Origin: UBA877 sp034436335 | GTDB taxonomy: Bacteria; Chloroflexota; Anaerolineae; Anaerolineales; Villigracilaceae | Assembly (NCBI GenBank): GCA_034436335.1 | Contig: DAOTVO010000037.1 | Location: 93,110-157,109 of the forward strand | Length of the DNA stretch: 64,000 nt | Direction of reading: 5' to 3' | In this document: piece after piece, positions 25,301-33,485 of the stretch | How positions within the stretch are numbered: position 1 is the stretch's first letter | How the letters are laid out: each line of letters begins with the position of its first letter | Made by a program: the position numbers and the translations under genes | The notes under the pieces: generated by a model | Told to the model about the DNA's origin: nothing | Seen by the model: only the letters and a program-made list of their open reading frames with translations | Databases searched by the model: none

Positions 25301-25644
25301 AATGGCCATTAATAACGTTTGAGTATTTACAAGTAAAATCGGCTAGAGTTACTCATGAATATATTAATGTTATACTCATTGATATGGCAATGAGCAGAAA
25401 TGTGAATTACCTAAAAAAGTTTCATAATGACCTTTGCAAACATCGTTTTGGGTTGATTATCACAGAACTTCAGCCAACTTCTCTGCAAGGCAGAAAACAT
25501 AATTTTGGAGAAGAAAACGATATATGGTGGAGTGAAATAACTTCAGCACTTCTTCACTCCTATTCTCGCATCGAGAGATTTTCAGAGGCTTCTATCGAAT
25601 TGTATATCCCATCGGAAAGCAGTTGCCAAGATTGGCAACCTTAA
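22366..25644 (+). CDS. chimeric double GT-C-like membrane protein
   Basis: A 1092-residue polytopic protein. Residues 1 to about 485 are GC-rich DNA and resemble one GT-C enzyme (YGYDNEAHNAGFVYRDAFTYDRQAYELA, about ten helices). Residues from about 490 to 1092 come from clearly AT-rich DNA and carry another set of about twelve helices and a soluble end. No stop separates the halves. The last residues (SCQDWQP) are encoded by a GTTGCCAA / TTGGCAAC hairpin. A fusion by recombination is likely; the function of the second half is not recognised. Confidence 0.75.
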   Translation: MKRLRDLFWFVPFSLALGLALSLLDRSGGWAGYGVLALLGLSALTALWRAENSARALGWILLAALVARLFLGAAAQVILPVYGYDNEAHNAGFVYRDAFTYDRQAYELAASEEALWRAFDRSSGIEEQYGGLTLTLSLAYRLFSPEAHRPLLVVLLAALVSALGIGLAWRGMRSAWGERVAGAAAWVLALYPEAVLSGGAPLREPFLLFFAALFFFSLMRLRERRGWTEWAGLVGGALGLFLFSPPAAGSFLLVSGIWLWLTGRGHYLHWGWLVGILTLSLAAFLVFGFLAGSTLQAPAGPLANLLAWLQYSARWGLHELKQTSDGLQPLFDVLPEGLHLPLATAFGVTQPFLPAALADLSLWPVTFINILRSLGWYLLLPLLAFAPFLWRKLPKEERLAWGWLCLAVWVWILAASFRGGGDQWDNPRYRLMLFFFQAVLAGQVWVRWRSGEAPWFGRLLAMEGWALLVFLYFYLGRYSDWGLPRLPLLISVALILAGSIIILQGLTFSESRIFRMIVVTGSFITIGAYVWIIFFSPYRFFIAESPLIIKLLSAMLTAGVVTFAIKKSWKLLDLRIIFLATILIQNIILKIVALSLRISSNPLVLLWEENYRIYFASLLASERIYGTKIPLSSVDFSLNILNGIPFLIGNFPIWAHRLWYVLLTIIITFLTAWAIEKRLNLSERWHRWLFIGFTWLYLLTEGGVKYNLQISVIFVLITFHPRRPWRSLIGILFASLWAGLSRVNWLPVPAMLAIELYLLEEDLPKSQGNIKKYLLLPALLATAGLATAVVGQAMLATLPDSTHSSLISFIRQDLLWYRLLPNATYEFGILIPLVILSIPLWYFSQYGIKRLHPLRKIGLIVMMVLLLGGGIVVSVKIGGGSDIHNLDSYLVFSIILGSYAFFGCIRPEEKNFSSTEKNFSLQKMLWAIALIFVIPTLSVLRGVKPYVAYNPEEVASTIQKIQAEIDKVQPDQDILVMYQWPLITFEYLQVKSARVTHEYINVILIDMAMSRNVNYLKKFHNDLCKHRFGLIITELQPTSLQGRKHNFGEENDIWWSEITSALLHSYSRIERFSEASIELYIPSESSCQDWQP
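25622..25639. repeat. GTTGCCAA / TTGGCAAC hairpin at gene end
   Basis: An 8-bp perfect stem with a two-base centre supplies the final codons of the chimeric membrane protein. The 131 bases after the gene (25645-25775) hold no gene that I can see and are of mixed composition. Confidence 0.6.
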
Positions 25645-25775
25645 CTGCCCTTTTCTGCGGCAAAATGCCTGTATTAAAGCAAGGAGGCCGAAGGCCGGCA
25701 AGGTGAAGGTGAGTACCACACTTCTGCAACGGTCAATCGACCAGTAAGATAATCTTCTTTTTGCCACAACACACT

Positions 25776-26723
25776 ATGAATCTTTCAATTGTTATTCCTG
25801 TGTACAACAGTGCAGATATTCTGCCGCTCCTGATCGCCCGGCTGGAGGCAATCCTGCCCTCCATTTCCTCGGCCTACGAGGTCATCCTGGTCAACGACGA
25901 CAGCCTCGATGAGAGTTGGGCGGTCATCTGCCGCCTGGGTGAAAGCCGCCCTTGGCTGCGCGGCATCTGCCTGATGCGCAATTACGGTCAGCACAATGCC
26001 CTCTTAGCCGGCATCCGCGCCGCCCGGTATGAGATCATCCTCACGATGGATGACGACCTGCAACATCCGCCGGAGGAAATCCCCAAACTTTTGGCCGAAT
26101 TGGAGAAGGGATACGATGTCGTTTACGGCGTCCCGCACGTCGAGAGACACGGCCTGCTGCGCGATGTCGCCTCCCGTTTCCTGAAGTGGTTGATCGGCGC
26201 CGCTTTGGAGATTCCGCACGTGGCGCGCAGCGGCGCGTTCCGCGCCTTCCGCGCCCAGGTGCGAGAAGCCTTCCTGGACTATCGCAGTTCCTACGTTTCG
26301 ATTGATGTCTTACTCTCGTGGGGGACCGGCCGCTTTGGGTTTGTGAGCGTGCGCCACGACCCGCGCTTCAGCGGAAAATCCACCTACACCGTCCGAAAAC
26401 TGGTGCGCCACACCTTGAATATGCTCATCGGTTTCAGCACGCTGCCGTTGCGTTTGGCCAGCCTGCTCGGCTTTCTCTTCACCGTCTTTGGTCTGCTGGT
26501 GCTGGCCTATGTTGTGGGACGTTACCTGCTGGAAGGCAGCCCGGTGCAGGGCTTCCCCTTCCTGGCTTCGACCGTTGCTCTGTTTTCCGGCGTGCAGTTG
26601 TTCGCGATTGGAATCTTCGGCGAATATTTAGCCCGCATGTATTTTCGTCTGATGGGGCGTCCGCCCAGCGTGACGCGCGAGACCCTCAACCTGCTGCCGC
26701 CTTCGGAGCGCAGCGATGGCTGA
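25776..26723 (+). CDS. GT2 undecaprenyl-phosphate-type glycosyltransferase (ArnC/GtrB-like)
   Basis: A 315-residue membrane glycosyltransferase. The core has LSIVIPVYNSADILPLLIARLE, VNDDSLDESW, YGQHNALLAGI and TMDDDLQHPPEEI, and SGAFRAFRAQVREAFLDYRSSYVSIDVLLSW follows. Two C-terminal helices include the AIGIFGEYLARMYFR ending typical of GtrB/ArnC. The ATG at 25776 is chosen over an upstream TTG in the same frame. It probably moves Fuc4N or a related sugar, judging from the genes that follow. Confidence 0.87.
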   Translation: MNLSIVIPVYNSADILPLLIARLEAILPSISSAYEVILVNDDSLDESWAVICRLGESRPWLRGICLMRNYGQHNALLAGIRAARYEIILTMDDDLQHPPEEIPKLLAELEKGYDVVYGVPHVERHGLLRDVASRFLKWLIGAALEIPHVARSGAFRAFRAQVREAFLDYRSSYVSIDVLLSWGTGRFGFVSVRHDPRFSGKSTYTVRKLVRHTLNMLIGFSTLPLRLASLLGFLFTVFGLLVLAYVVGRYLLEGSPVQGFPFLASTVALFSGVQLFAIGIFGEYLARMYFRLMGRPPSVTRETLNLLPPSERSDG

Positions 26724-27465
26724 GGCAGGCCGCGGGTCCGCGCCCGCCGCGCTTTCTCCGCTCGATAGCGCCCGCTTTGGGGTACGCGTCGCCCGCGCCG
26801 AGCAAGTGCAGGGGGAAGACATTCCGAAGATTCTCGATTTCTGCGCCCGCCAAGGCGTCCAACTGCTGATTGCGCGCTGTGAGACGCGAGACCTCCCCGC
26901 CGCCCAGGCGCTCGAACGGCAGGGCTTCTTCCTGACCGATACGCTGGTGTACTTCCGCCGTTCATTGGCCGCCCCACCCCTGCCCGACCTGCATCCGCTC
27001 GACATTCGCCCGGCCACTGCGGCAGATGCCCCTGCAGTGGGCGAGATTGCCCGTCAGGCATTCCGCGGCTACGACAGCCACTACCACGCCGATCCGCGCC
27101 TCGACCGTGCTGCCTGCGACGCTCTCTACGTGGACTGGGCCGAGCGCTCCTGCCGCGAACGCTCCGTGGCCGATGCCGTGCTGCTGGCCGAAATTTCCGC
27201 CACCCCGATTGGCTTTCTGACGCTGAAACAAATCTCCCCCAGCGAGGCAGATGGACGCCTGTATGCCGTCCTGCCCACCTTTCAAGGACGGGGAATCGGC
27301 CAGGCGCTGCTGATCGCCGCTTTGCATTGGTGCAAGGAGCAGGCATTGCAGAGCATGGTGATTTCCACCCAAATTACTAACCTGCCTTCACAAATCTCCT
27401 GGGCCAGGGTCGGCTTCGTCCCCGACCGGTCATACTACACATTTCACAAATGGTTTGAGCAATGA
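26716..27465 (+). CDS. GNAT acetyltransferase, WecD/RffC-like
   Basis: A 249-residue acetyltransferase like dTDP-fucosamine acetyltransferase. An N-terminal domain (LDFCARQGVQLLIARCETRDLPAAQALERQGFFLTDTLVYF) is followed by a GNAT domain with FRGYDSHYHADPRL and the acetyl-CoA loop LPTFQGRGIGQALL. In WecD it acetylates dTDP-4-amino-4,6-dideoxygalactose. It overlaps the genes on both sides, and the transaminase that makes its substrate comes next. Confidence 0.85.
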   Translation: MAEAGRGSAPAALSPLDSARFGVRVARAEQVQGEDIPKILDFCARQGVQLLIARCETRDLPAAQALERQGFFLTDTLVYFRRSLAAPPLPDLHPLDIRPATAADAPAVGEIARQAFRGYDSHYHADPRLDRAACDALYVDWAERSCRERSVADAVLLAEISATPIGFLTLKQISPSEADGRLYAVLPTFQGRGIGQALLIAALHWCKEQALQSMVISTQITNLPSQISWARVGFVPDRSYYTFHKWFEQ

Positions 27466-28607
27466 GTCAAACAGCCATTTCCATCCCTTTCAACCGTCCC
27501 GCACCCGTCGGCCGGGAGATGGACTACGTCGCTGAGGCCATTCGCGGCGGCCACCACTCCGGCGATGGGCCGTTCACCAAGAAAGCCGCCGCCCTGCTGG
27601 AGGCCGAACTGGGTGTGCCGAAGGTGCTGCTGACCACCTCCTGCACCCACGCCCTGGAGATGATGGCCCTGCTGCTCGACCTGCAGCCCGGCGACGAGGT
27701 CCTCCTGCCCTCCTTCACCTTCGTCTCCACCGTCAACGCCTTCGTCCTGCGCGGGGCGCGGCCGGTCTTTGCCGACATCCGCCCGGATACCCTCAACCTG
27801 GACGAGGCGCAGGTTGAGGCGTTGATCACGCCCCGCACGCGCGCCATCGTGCCGGTGCACTATGCCGGGGTCGGCTGCGAGATGGACTCGCTCCTCGAAA
27901 CGGCCAACCGGCACGGGGTGCGCCTGCTCGAAGACAACGCTCACGGCTTGTTCGGCAAGTACAAGGGCAAATACCTGGGCACGTTTGGGGCGCTGGCGGC
28001 GCAGTCCTTCCACGAGACCAAGAACTTCTCCTGCGGCGAGGGCGGGGCGCTGCTCATCAATGACCCGGCCCTGGTCGAGCGGGCCGAAATCCTGCGCGAA
28101 AAAGGCACCAACCGCAGCCGCTTCTTCCGCGGTCAGGTGGACAAGTACACCTGGGTGGACATGGGGTCCTCCTACCTGCCCTCCGACATCCTGGCGGCCT
28201 ATCTCTACGGCCAACTCGAACAGCGCGAGATGATTCAATCCCACCGCAAACGTCTGTGGGAGTTCTATTTTGCCGCCCTGCAAGATTGGGCGCAGGCCCA
28301 CCAGGTGCGCTTGCCGCACGTCCCGGCGCACGTCGAGCAGGCCTATCACATGTTCTACCTGCTCCTGCCCAGCCTGGACGCGCGCCAGCGGCTGATCGCC
28401 CACCTGCGCGGGCGCGGCATTATGAGCGTCTTTCACTACCTGCCGCTGCACCTTTCGGAGATGGGACGGCGCTTCGGCGGGCGGGAGGGCGATTGCCCGG
28501 TCACCGAGCGCGTCAGCGACCAACTCCTGCGCCTGCCCTTCCATAACGTCCTCACCCAAGAGGAACAGGAGCGGGTGGTGGAGGCGATTCTGGAATTCGA
28601 TTTTTGA
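27462..28607 (+). CDS. wecE: dTDP-4-amino-4,6-dideoxygalactose transaminase
   Basis: A 381-residue PLP-dependent DegT/DnrJ/EryC1 aminotransferase of the WecE/RffA kind. EDNAHGLFGKYKGKYLGTFG and FHETKNFSCGEGGALLI contain the Schiff-base lysine (HETKN). The start fits: ISIPFNRPAPVGREMDYVAEAI. It turns dTDP-4-keto-6-deoxyglucose into dTDP-Fuc4N using glutamate. The neighbouring WecD-, RfbB- and RfbA-type genes complete the route. Confidence 0.92.
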   Translation: MSQTAISIPFNRPAPVGREMDYVAEAIRGGHHSGDGPFTKKAAALLEAELGVPKVLLTTSCTHALEMMALLLDLQPGDEVLLPSFTFVSTVNAFVLRGARPVFADIRPDTLNLDEAQVEALITPRTRAIVPVHYAGVGCEMDSLLETANRHGVRLLEDNAHGLFGKYKGKYLGTFGALAAQSFHETKNFSCGEGGALLINDPALVERAEILREKGTNRSRFFRGQVDKYTWVDMGSSYLPSDILAAYLYGQLEQREMIQSHRKRLWEFYFAALQDWAQAHQVRLPHVPAHVEQAYHMFYLLLPSLDARQRLIAHLRGRGIMSVFHYLPLHLSEMGRRFGGREGDCPVTERVSDQLLRLPFHNVLTQEEQERVVEAILEFDF

Positions 28608-28686
28608 GTTTCTTGGCCGCGAATACACGAATGGCACGAAAGATTACGCGTTTGGCCCGCAGGCACTCATCGGTTAGAGGAGATTT

Positions 28687-29757
28687 ATGCGCAATGTTCT
28701 CGTCACCGGCGGAGCAGGCTTCATCGGCTCGAATTTCGTCCGTTACCTGCTGAAAACAGACCCAGACGTCCGCATCATCACGCTCGACGCCCTGACTTAC
28801 GCCGGCAGTTTGGAAAATCTGCGCGACCTGCCGGACGAAACGCGCCACACCTTCGTCCACGGCAATATCTGCGACGCGGCCGGGGTCGAACGGCTGCTCG
28901 CCGAACAGGAGATAGATACGATTGTCCACTTCGCCGCCGAAAGCCACGTGGACCGTTCCATCCTCGGCCCGGCGCCCTTCATCCAGACCAACGTGGTCGG
29001 CACGTTCACCCTGCTCGAGGCGGCCCGCGCCCTCTGGCGGGGAGACTTCGCCGACAAGCGCTTCCACCACGTCTCGACCGACGAGGTCTTCGGCTCGCTC
29101 GCTCCCGACGACCCGCCCTTCGCCGAGACGACGCCCTACGACCCGCGCTCGCCCTATTCGGCCTCCAAAGCCGCCAGCGACCACCTCGCCCGCGCCTACT
29201 TTCACACCTACGGCTTGCCGGTCACGATCACCAATTGCTCGAACAATTACGGCCCCTACCAATTCCCCGAAAAACTCATCCCGCTCATGATTTTGAACGC
29301 CCTGGAGGGCAAGCCCCTGCCGGTCTATGGGGATGGCAGGCAAATCCGCGACTGGCTCTACGTGGAGGACCACTGCGAGGCGATTTTCCTCGTCCTGCAG
29401 CGCGGCCGCCCCGGCGAGACCTACAACATCGGCGGCGGCAATCAACCCTTCAACCTGGAGATCGTGCGCCAGATTTGCGCCCTGCTGGACGAGTTCCACC
29501 CCGCAGGCCGTCCGCACGCCCGGCTGATTGCCCACGTCCCCGACCGGCCCGGCCACGACCGGCGCTACGCGATGGACACGCGCAAGATCGAGGCCGAACT
29601 GGGCTGGCGGCCGCGTCACGACCTGACCTCGGGCCTGCGCGCCACCGTCGAGTGGTATCTCGGCCACCCGGCCTGGGTACAGGCCATCCGCGCCCAAAAC
29701 GATTACCAGACCTGGCTGGAGAAGAATTACACCCAACGGGAGGATTTCAGCAAATGA
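28687..29757 (+). CDS. rfbB: dTDP-glucose 4,6-dehydratase
   Basis: A 356-residue NAD-dependent dehydratase. The Rossmann motif is GGAGFIGSNFVRYLL. The catalytic segments are HVSTDEVFGSL (Thr-Asp-Glu) and YSASKAASDHL (Tyr-x3-Lys), and NCSNNYGPYQFPEKLIPLMI is typical of RfbB. It makes dTDP-4-keto-6-deoxyglucose, the branch point to Fuc4NAc or rhamnose. No rfbC or rfbD is in the window, so the flow here goes to Fuc4NAc. The stop overlaps the rfbA start. Confidence 0.96.
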   Translation: MRNVLVTGGAGFIGSNFVRYLLKTDPDVRIITLDALTYAGSLENLRDLPDETRHTFVHGNICDAAGVERLLAEQEIDTIVHFAAESHVDRSILGPAPFIQTNVVGTFTLLEAARALWRGDFADKRFHHVSTDEVFGSLAPDDPPFAETTPYDPRSPYSASKAASDHLARAYFHTYGLPVTITNCSNNYGPYQFPEKLIPLMILNALEGKPLPVYGDGRQIRDWLYVEDHCEAIFLVLQRGRPGETYNIGGGNQPFNLEIVRQICALLDEFHPAGRPHARLIAHVPDRPGHDRRYAMDTRKIEAELGWRPRHDLTSGLRATVEWYLGHPAWVQAIRAQNDYQTWLEKNYTQREDFSK

Positions 29758-30623
29758 GAGGACTCATCCTGGCCGGCGGACGCGGCACACGCCTCTACCC
29801 CCTCACCCTCGGCGTCAGCAAGCAATTGCTGCCCGTCTACGACAAGCCGATGATCTATTATCCCTTGAGCCTGCTCATGCTGGCCGGCATCCGCGAGATG
29901 CTGGTCATCAGTTCGCCCGAAGACCTGCCGCAGTTCCGCCGCCTGCTTGGCGATGGAACGCGCTGGGGCGTGCGCTTCGAGTACGCCGAACAGAGCGAGC
30001 CGCGCGGCCTGGCCGACGCTTTCCTGGTCGGACGCGACTTCATCGGCGGCGAGACCAGTTGCCTCATCCTGGGCGACAACATCTTCTTCGGCACCGGTCT
30101 GTGGCAACAACTACGCCAGGCCGCCCAACTGGAAGACGGGGCGCTGATCTTCGCCTATCCGGTGCGCGACCCGCGCAGTTACGGCGTGGTCGAGTTCGAT
30201 GAACAGGGCCGCGCCGTCAGCCTCGAAGAAAAGCCCGAGAAACCGCGCTCCAAGTTCGCCGTCCCCGGCCTGTATTTCTACGATCGTCAGGTCTGCGACC
30301 TGGTGGCCCGTCTCCAGCCCTCGCCGCGCGGCGAACTGGAAATCACCGACCTCAACCGCATCTACCTCGAGCGCGGTCAATTACACGTCCGGCAACTCGG
30401 CCGCGGCATCGCCTGGCTGGATGCCGGCACCCACGAGACCCTCCTGCAGGCCTCGACCTTTGTCCAGGCGGTCGAGGAGCGCCAGGGACTGATGATCGGC
30501 TGCCCGGAAGAGGTGGCCTACCGCATGGGCTTCATTGACCGCCGGCAGTTACAAGAATTGGGAGAAGCCTTGCAACAAAATAGTTACGGCGCATATCTCC
30601 TCGCCCTGGCGCAAGAAGGATAA
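29754..30623 (+). CDS. rfbA: glucose-1-phosphate thymidylyltransferase
   Basis: A 289-residue nucleotidyltransferase joining dTTP and glucose-1-phosphate. LILAGGRGTRLYPLTLGVSKQLLPVYDKPMIYYPLSLLMLAGI is the signature N-terminus. LGDNIFFG and EEKPEKPRSKFAVPGLYFYD follow, and GIAWLDAGTHETLLQAS is near the end. It overlaps rfbB by four bases. The length is that of RfbA/RffH. Confidence 0.97.
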   Translation: MRGLILAGGRGTRLYPLTLGVSKQLLPVYDKPMIYYPLSLLMLAGIREMLVISSPEDLPQFRRLLGDGTRWGVRFEYAEQSEPRGLADAFLVGRDFIGGETSCLILGDNIFFGTGLWQQLRQAAQLEDGALIFAYPVRDPRSYGVVEFDEQGRAVSLEEKPEKPRSKFAVPGLYFYDRQVCDLVARLQPSPRGELEITDLNRIYLERGQLHVRQLGRGIAWLDAGTHETLLQASTFVQAVEERQGLMIGCPEEVAYRMGFIDRRQLQELGEALQQNSYGAYLLALAQEG

Positions 30624-30624
30624 A

Positions 30625-31449
30625 ATGATTGAGATCGAGAAACTCGCCACCAACCTGGTCCTCACACCGGATGGACTCTGGTCGGCGCGCAATCTCTCCC
30701 CGGTTTCCTATCCCACCGAAGGCAACGCTTTTTGCTATCAGGTGGAAGAGAGTTCTTTTTGGTTCCGACACCGCAATCGCTGCATCTTGCAACTCTTGAA
30801 CATCTTTCCCCCAGCGGGAACGGTGTTCGACATCGGCGGCGGCAACGGTTTTGTCGCTGCCGCGCTGAATCAGGCCGGGGTCGAGACCGTGCTTGTCGAA
30901 CCGGGAGATGGCGTTTATAACGCCCTGCGCAGAGGCGTGCCGGCAGTCATTCATGCCACCTTGCAGGATGCTGGTTTTCTCCCCTCCGTCCTGCCGGCAG
31001 CAGGGATGTTCGATGTCCTGGAACACATCGAAGATGACTTTGGCTTTCTACGCGCCCTGGCCTCCCTGCTGCAACCAGGAGGACGCTTGTACTTGACCGT
31101 TCCGGCCTTCGGCTGGCTCTGGTCAAAAGTGGACGAAGACTCCGGTCACTATCGGCGCTACTCGCCCAAGGCGCTGCAAGGGCTTTTGGAAAAAGCGGGG
31201 TTTCAAGTAGAATACCTTTCCGGCTTCTTCCGTCTGCTGGTGTGGCCGATTTTTCTCTTCCGCGCTCTGCCCTCTCGACTCCGCCTGCGCAAGAACGAAC
31301 CGGTCGAAGCGCTGCGAGGCGAACTGACCCAATCTTCCCGCCTGGTGAACGCAGCGCTTTCTGCCCTGCTCGAACGGGAATTGCCGACTCTCGGCAAATG
31401 CTCCTTCGCCTGGGGCGCCAGTTGCATCGCTGTTGCGCGTCGTCTCTAA
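30625..31449 (+). CDS. class I SAM-dependent methyltransferase
   Basis: A 274-residue methyltransferase. The SAM-binding loop is VFDIGGGNGFVAAALNQAG at about residue 70, and the MFDVLEHIEDDFGFLRALASLLQPGGRLYLTVPAF stretch completes the fold. The end is hydrophobic (FFRLLVWPIFLFRALP) and may touch the membrane. GAAGGA precedes the ATG at 30625. A sugar or glycolipid substrate is likely from context but unproven. Confidence 0.85.
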   Translation: MIEIEKLATNLVLTPDGLWSARNLSPVSYPTEGNAFCYQVEESSFWFRHRNRCILQLLNIFPPAGTVFDIGGGNGFVAAALNQAGVETVLVEPGDGVYNALRRGVPAVIHATLQDAGFLPSVLPAAGMFDVLEHIEDDFGFLRALASLLQPGGRLYLTVPAFGWLWSKVDEDSGHYRRYSPKALQGLLEKAGFQVEYLSGFFRLLVWPIFLFRALPSRLRLRKNEPVEALRGELTQSSRLVNAALSALLERELPTLGKCSFAWGASCIAVARRL

Positions 31450-31452
31450 AAA

Positions 31453-33312
31453 GTGAAAATGCTGCTTCCTTCAAGTCTATTTCGGTCTGTGCGCCTGCCG
31501 CGCCTGCTTGCCTTGCTGGGCGGCCTGGTCTTCAGCCTACAGCTCTTTGCCTACGCCCACACCCAAACCACCTTCGTGGACGAGGGGATGTACCTCTATC
31601 TCGGCTACCGCTTCGCCTCCGGCAGTCTCTTCTACGGTAACCTGGGCGCCTGGAACTACTACGCGCCGCTTTCGTACTTTCTGCCCGGCCTGGCGCAAGT
31701 GATCTTTGGCCCCGGCCTGGAAACGGGACGTTACTTCTCGATTGCTTGCGCTCTCCTGGCCGCGCTGGCGCTCTGGATTCTGGCGCGCCGTCTGCGCGGT
31801 GAATGGTGGGCAGCGGTAGTTGTTTGGGCGTTGGCGCTGATGCCCATGCAAATCAAAATGTTCTCGCTGGCTCTTTCCCAAGCGCTGACCGCTTGCTTGC
31901 TGGCCTGGACGCTTGTGCTGGTCATCGGGGAGCAACGCTCCGACGGGCAAATTTTAGCCGGGGCGCTGCTGGCCGGCCTCACGGTCATGACCCGCCACAA
32001 TCTCGCCCTTTTGATTCCGGCGCTGATGGGTTACATTTTCTGGCAACATGGGCGCCGCTTGGCGCTGCTAACACTAGGGGCTTCGCTCGCACCGCTTCTG
32101 GTCGGAATGGCGCTTTTTTGGCCGAGCAGCCTGCGCTTGTGGACGCTCTTCTGGCTGCCGCAACAGTGGCTGCCATGGTTCAGCCGCTTTGGCCCGCCGC
32201 CCGACACTCAACCGCTCTGGGACTCTAACCCGGCACTCATGGCGCGCTTTGCCGCGTTTTTCATGGCCTTACGCGCCCATTTCTTCAGCCTAGGGGGGGC
32301 ATTGGCCGGACTTATCCTCTGGCCAATGCAGTGGAGCCATCCTTTTCGGCGGCGCACGGCCATCTTCCTTGGGCTTTTCTTTTTTGCCTCTCTGCTCCTG
32401 CATGGCTGGGTCACGCTGGGCAGCAACCAATGTATCTTTTGTTTTACCCCCTACACGGCTTTCTATAGCAACGCCGGGTTGCTGTTCGTCCTGCTGACCC
32501 TGCCCGAATGGCGCCCCCGCTCAACGCCTGCCAGGAGCATGGCGGCCCTGCTCCTGGTGCTGCTTTTGGTGCTCGCCCCCGCTTATCTGGACAACATCGG
32601 CGATCGTCTCTTGGCTTTGCCTCTGCCGCGCATCAGTGGCGGTCTCCACCTGGGCGAGTGGTCCACCCTGTGGAGTTACCTGCACCATTGGTTCAACTTG
32701 GATTACCCGCTCATACGCCGCATCTTGCCGCCGATTTACTTCCTCGGCGCGGCGTCTCTTTTGCTGCTCGGCCTGGGCGGCCTGTATGCCTGGAGGAAAC
32801 GCCGCCAAGCCTTCCCTCTGGGTTTTGCTCCCTTCGTCCTTCGCCTCGTTCTGGCGGGGGGTTTTCTGCTCTCCCCAACGCTCTTCAATGCCCCCTACCG
32901 GCAAGACCAAGAATGCGGTCAGGAGATGTTTGCTTACTACGCCCAACTCGGCGCAGACCTTGCCGCCTCAATTCCGCCCGGAAGCCGCGTCTACTGGCAG
33001 GTGCAGTCAGCCGTCCCATTGCTCTACCTGCCGCGCGTGGAAATTTACCCCGCTCAGGTATATAACCTCTACACCTATCGCCTCGGCGGCGACCCTCAGC
33101 AAGTCGAGGCGAGCGGATATTGGAACGATGAAATTGCACGCCGCTGGGCGGAAGAGGCCGATTTTCTCGTGCTGGAGGGGGAAGAGTCCTACACACCCAT
33201 CGGCGCCGCATTTGCTGAAACAGAAGGCTATCGGCAAATTGCCGTTCTGCCTCCGCTCAACCCCTGTGCCTACTCTCCTCAGCCTATCTTCGTTTTCCGT
33301 AAAAGCCCATAA
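31453..33312 (+). CDS. GT39/ArnT-like membrane glycosyltransferase
   Basis: A 619-residue polytopic protein. After a first helix comes the loop YAHTQTTFVDEGMYLYLGYRFASGSLFYGNLGAWNYYAPLSYFLPGLA, which carries the acidic residue and the Tyr-rich stretch of GT-C enzymes. About ten helices and a soluble C-terminal domain (about 490-619) follow. It would move sugar from a polyprenyl phosphate donor outside the membrane. The start may be GTG at 31453 or ATG six bases on. The 173-base spacer after it is AT-rich and has a promoter. Confidence 0.8.
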   Translation: MKMLLPSSLFRSVRLPRLLALLGGLVFSLQLFAYAHTQTTFVDEGMYLYLGYRFASGSLFYGNLGAWNYYAPLSYFLPGLAQVIFGPGLETGRYFSIACALLAALALWILARRLRGEWWAAVVVWALALMPMQIKMFSLALSQALTACLLAWTLVLVIGEQRSDGQILAGALLAGLTVMTRHNLALLIPALMGYIFWQHGRRLALLTLGASLAPLLVGMALFWPSSLRLWTLFWLPQQWLPWFSRFGPPPDTQPLWDSNPALMARFAAFFMALRAHFFSLGGALAGLILWPMQWSHPFRRRTAIFLGLFFFASLLLHGWVTLGSNQCIFCFTPYTAFYSNAGLLFVLLTLPEWRPRSTPARSMAALLLVLLLVLAPAYLDNIGDRLLALPLPRISGGLHLGEWSTLWSYLHHWFNLDYPLIRRILPPIYFLGAASLLLLGLGGLYAWRKRRQAFPLGFAPFVLRLVLAGGFLLSPTLFNAPYRQDQECGQEMFAYYAQLGADLAASIPPGSRVYWQVQSAVPLLYLPRVEIYPAQVYNLYTYRLGGDPQQVEASGYWNDEIARRWAEEADFLVLEGEESYTPIGAAFAETEGYRQIAVLPPLNPCAYSPQPIFVFRKSP

Positions 33313-33447
33313 ACTCGCGAGCAAGAACCATGGGGGAAGCGCTGATCTCGCCTTCCAAAATTTTTTGGCCGTATCTGCTCCATCTGCGGATGAAGGGCAG
33401 GCATTTATTTCTTGGCAAATTCTTATCTTGAAATGCCCTTTTTGATT

Positions 33448-33453
33448 TATAAT
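33448..33453 (+). promoter_or_regulatory. -10 box upstream of gmd
   Basis: A perfect TATAAT lies in an AT-rich spacer 33 bases before the gmd ATG. A -35 box is weak (ATCTTG at 17 bases). It may start a transcript inside the locus. Confidence 0.45.
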
Positions 33454-33485
33454 TCAACCATTGAATTTTGAAAGATGGAGACCTT

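Noticed and set aside
27444..28637. Long minus-strand frame (397 codons) opposite wecE
   Set aside because: The plus strand has all WecE motifs; the antisense frame is open only because of codon bias.
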